Part shown: piece by piece, positions 62,235 through 64,000 of the stretch
Layout: the number at the start of each line of letters is the position of its first letter
How positions within the stretch are numbered: the first letter of the stretch is position 1
Source: Vibrio gallaecicus
GTDB lineage: Bacteria > Pseudomonadota > Gammaproteobacteria > Enterobacterales > Vibrionaceae
Direction: 5' to 3'
DNA: 64,000 nt
Assembly (NCBI RefSeq): GCF_024347495.1
Contig: NZ_AP025491.1
Span: forward strand, 868,001-932,000
Notes under the pieces: model-generated
What the model was told of the DNA's origin: nothing
Seen by the model: the letters and a program-made list of their open reading frames with translations, nothing else
Databases searched by the model: none
Program-made: the position numbers and the translations under genes

Positions 62235-62744
62235 ATGCTAACTGTCACTCAAATCGCAAATCAGTTCGGTGTTTCACATACCACTATTTTGTACTACGAA
62301 AAAGAAGAACTATTGATACCAGCTTACCGCTCTGAAAATGGGTATCGTTGGTATGGCGAAAAAGAGATTAAACGCTTAGAAGCGATCATCTCTTATCGTT
62401 CGTATGGACTGTCAGTTTCTAGTATTCGCTCGTTGCTCAACCGAGATGGAGAGTCTCAAGCCAAAATATTGAAAGACCACTTCAATGAACTGGAAAGATA
62501 AATCCAAAACTTACGAAGACAGCAGGAAGCTGTTGTCATGTTGCTTCAAGAACCAAGTCTATTAGAGGAAAACATTGTGAATAAAGAACGTTGGGTAGAA
62601 ATCATGGTTGCTGCAGGTTTTACTGAAACTGATATGGTCAAGTGGCACCAGAAATTTGAAGAACTTGAACCACTAGAGCACCAAAAATTCCTTGAATCTC
62701 TAGGCATTTCTAGCGATGAAATAACTACGATTCGAGCTCTCTAG
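62235..62744 (+). pseudogene. MerR-family regulator gene with in-frame stop, antisense to the array
   Basis: GGAGC sets the start at ATG 62235. Residues 1-70 are a MerR winged helix (VTQIANQFGVSHTTILYYEKEELL, YRWYGEKEIKRLEAI). At codon 89 a TAA (62499-62501) interrupts LER-x-IQNLRRQQEAV, where Glu is expected (GAA to TAA), and the same frame goes on through the dimerising coil and a C-terminal domain (RWVEIMVAAGFTETDM) to 62744. The truncated product would bind DNA but lack its effector part. It likely has its own promoter. Confidence 0.82.
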
Positions 62745-62750
62745 CACCTA

Positions 62751-62774
62751 AATAGCCTCAAGGATGAGGCTATT
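62751..62774 (+). terminator. Hairpin after the MerR gene
   Basis: A perfect 10-bp stem (62751-62760 with 62765-62774) and a 4-base loop seven bases after the stop, next to attC80. The T-run is weak. Confidence 0.65.
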
Positions 62775-62776
62775 AT

Positions 62777-62901
62777 GCATAACGCCCAATTAAGTAGCTG
62801 ACAACACCACCAATACACTCAAATTTACCACCTAAATCACTGAAGCTAAACCGAACTAAAAATGCCAAGCGTTGGCAGTCTGCTTAAATTGTTTGTTATA
62901 A
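62777..62901 (-). repeat. attC80 (class II)
   Basis: Overlaps the last 46 bases of the phosphotransferase gene, whose stop is inside the site. Confidence 0.92.
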
Positions 62902-63824
62902 ATATTTTTGCTCGGGAACATATTTTGGATATCTTCGAATAAACTAAACTTCTTATCGAACCAATAGTCATCGAATTCCCAGTCCTCTATTGGCACCTCA
63001 GCAATATAACCCATGTGCCAAATATTATGAGCAATTAAAAGCCAAGGTATTGCTTCAATTTCCGTTTCAGTTAAAGGGACAACCGATTGATAACCTGACA
63101 AAAATTCAGACCAAATACCTGCTACATCATTACTTTGAGAGAAAAGAAGACTCCATAAAAATACAACGGCATCATAAATACGCCAACTTTTACAGCAAAA
63201 ATCAAAGTCAAATACGGTAATTCGCTCATCGTCAAAGAACACATTCCCCCAATGATAATCGCCATGACAGACCGATTGGTAAGGTGACAAATGGGATAAC
63301 TTGTCGGCTACAACATTTGCTAACCCACGAATATATCGCAATTCGCGGTGTCGCTCGCTGTGACCAATAGATAAAGTAGCAAGCGGGTTAACCAATAATT
63401 CCTTTGTTTTCTTTATAGGTAAATCTTTCGTATCAAAATGGGTAGCGTTTAAATGAATCTGTGCATTCTCGCACCCAAAAAGGAAGCTTTGATGGTGACT
63501 TAATTTTGAATAATGTTGCCCATTAGCATAGCTATATAACACCGCATATTTCCCAGCTAACTCATGGACATAATCTCCACCTAATCCTTTTATTGGATAC
63601 GACACTTTTACGCCATTAGACTGTAAATATGTCAGCAACTGAGTAATCGTATTTATCCGACTAAGAGGCATATCGCTTTGTTTATAAAGCTTCAAGATAT
63701 AACGTGCTTTATGATTTGAAGCGACCAAAGTATAGAGCTCATTCATACTCACAATTGACTCAATGCTAATTACATTAAAGCCATAAGTGTGAAGCAAGTA
63801 CTTTGACAGACTTTCCATGTCCAT
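62856..63824 (-). CDS. Aminoglycoside phosphotransferase-family kinase
   Basis: A 322-residue kinase-like protein. Residues about 25-50 hold the nucleotide-binding lobe (ARYILKLYK with the lysine); VCHGDYHWGNVFFDDERITVFDFDFC carries the catalytic Asp (HGDYHWGN) and metal-binding Asp (FDFD). Members phosphorylate aminoglycosides, choline, homoserine or other small alcohols; nothing here shows antibiotic resistance. The final 14-15 residues (NKQFKQTANAWHF) are encoded by the attC itself. Confidence 0.88.
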   Translation of the reverse strand: MDMESLSKYLLHTYGFNVISIESIVSMNELYTLVASNHKARYILKLYKQSDMPLSRINTITQLLTYLQSNGVKVSYPIKGLGGDYVHELAGKYAVLYSYANGQHYSKLSHHQSFLFGCENAQIHLNATHFDTKDLPIKKTKELLVNPLATLSIGHSERHRELRYIRGLANVVADKLSHLSPYQSVCHGDYHWGNVFFDDERITVFDFDFCCKSWRIYDAVVFLWSLLFSQSNDVAGIWSEFLSGYQSVVPLTETEIEAIPWLLIAHNIWHMGYIAEVPIEDWEFDDYWFDKKFSLFEDIQNMFPSKNIYNKQFKQTANAWHF

Positions 63825-63844
63825 TTTCGCTGAACCTCAAATAT

Positions 63845-63972
63845 TTATAACGCCGCATTAAGGTGTGAGCAACGCTACTACAAAACTAAACCATACCACC
63901 GTAAACACAAAATCCAACGATGGAATGAAAAATGCCAAGCGTTGGGAATCACTCTTAAATGCTTTGTTAGGT
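63845..63972 (-). repeat. attC81 (class V)
   Basis: Last attC; follows a gene that lies mostly outside the window. Confidence 0.92.
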
Positions 63973-64000
63973 TTTGGGGACTAAGTTATCTTTAGCGTGT
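63967..64000 (-). CDS. 3' end of the next cassette gene
   Basis: One minus frame is open from the window edge to a TAA in the attC81 core (…HAKDNLVPKT), placed as in neighbouring cassettes. Too short to identify. Confidence 0.4.
   Translation of the reverse strand, partial: HAKDNLVPKT

Noticed and set aside
62856..63824. Antibiotic resistance (aminoglycoside kinase)
   Set aside because: Only the general fold and catalytic loop are shared; the family acts on many substrates and the sequence is not one of the resistance enzymes I know.
9588..63972. Regularly spaced repeats that could suggest a CRISPR array
   Set aside because: Units are 97-144 bp with imperfect dyad symmetry, GTT cores and genes of 200-1200 bp between them. 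These are attC sites, not short direct repeats with 30-40 bp spacers.
12458..64000. Integron integrase gene or attI site
   Set aside because: No tyrosine recombinase frame is present on either strand. The attC direction places int and attI beyond the right edge.

Overview
The window is the distal end of a large sedentary chromosomal integron (superintegron), most likely from a Vibrio. The basis is about 80 attC sites of the Vibrio type, low GC, almost one small gene per attC, and typical Vibrio cassette families (GNAT, Nudix, DUF805, DUF2199, PhzF, isochorismatase, many hypotheticals). No integrase gene, attI, tRNA or rRNA is visible. All attC sites right of 12.4 kb point leftward, so intI/attI should lie beyond the right edge and the array ends at the left.

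Layout. (1) 1-7333, ordinary chromosome: the 3' end of a threonine aldolase, a mesX-mesD pair (folate-independent methionine synthase), a secreted alpha/beta hydrolase, a lipoprotein, and a LysE exporter next to an AraC regulator. (2) 7334-12178: two inverted, protein-identical copies of a 1054-bp IS5/IS903-type element bracket 8388-11124. That segment holds the only three attC sites pointing rightward and looks inverted by recombination between the IS copies. (3) 12179-64000: a nearly uninterrupted cassette array with genes almost all on the minus strand. A third IS copy (57935-58988) has removed half of an attC. Three cassettes carry their gene on the plus strand (31503, 56323, 62235).

attC classes, named by plus-strand left arm / right arm: I gccgcgttaagtRgtgagc / cttaaacgctttgtta (about 127 bp); II gcccaattaagtagctgac / cttaaattgcttgtta (125 bp); III gccctgttaaggtgtgagc / cttaaacagtttgtta (126 bp); IV gccgcattaaggtgtgagc with a short gagcgaagcgaaa spacer / cttaaatgctttgtta (97 bp); V as IV but with a long spacer (126-128 bp); VI gcccaattaacttgcgcag / gttaaattgtttgtta; VII gcccaattaaggtgtga / cttaaattgtttgtta. 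attC limits are given from 7-bp core to 7-bp core.

The genes do not form a pathway; each cassette is a separate unit. Recurring themes are HEPN-like proteins and other candidate phage-defence genes, orphan immunity-like proteins, acetyltransferases, and small membrane or secreted proteins. At least 15 cassettes are broken: small frameshifts (four of them an extra base in a run of exactly six A), in-frame stops, IS truncations and short indels. Five cassettes occur twice, and in three of these pairs one copy carries damage. This suggests either a decaying, weakly expressed array or, for the homopolymer cases, assembly error.
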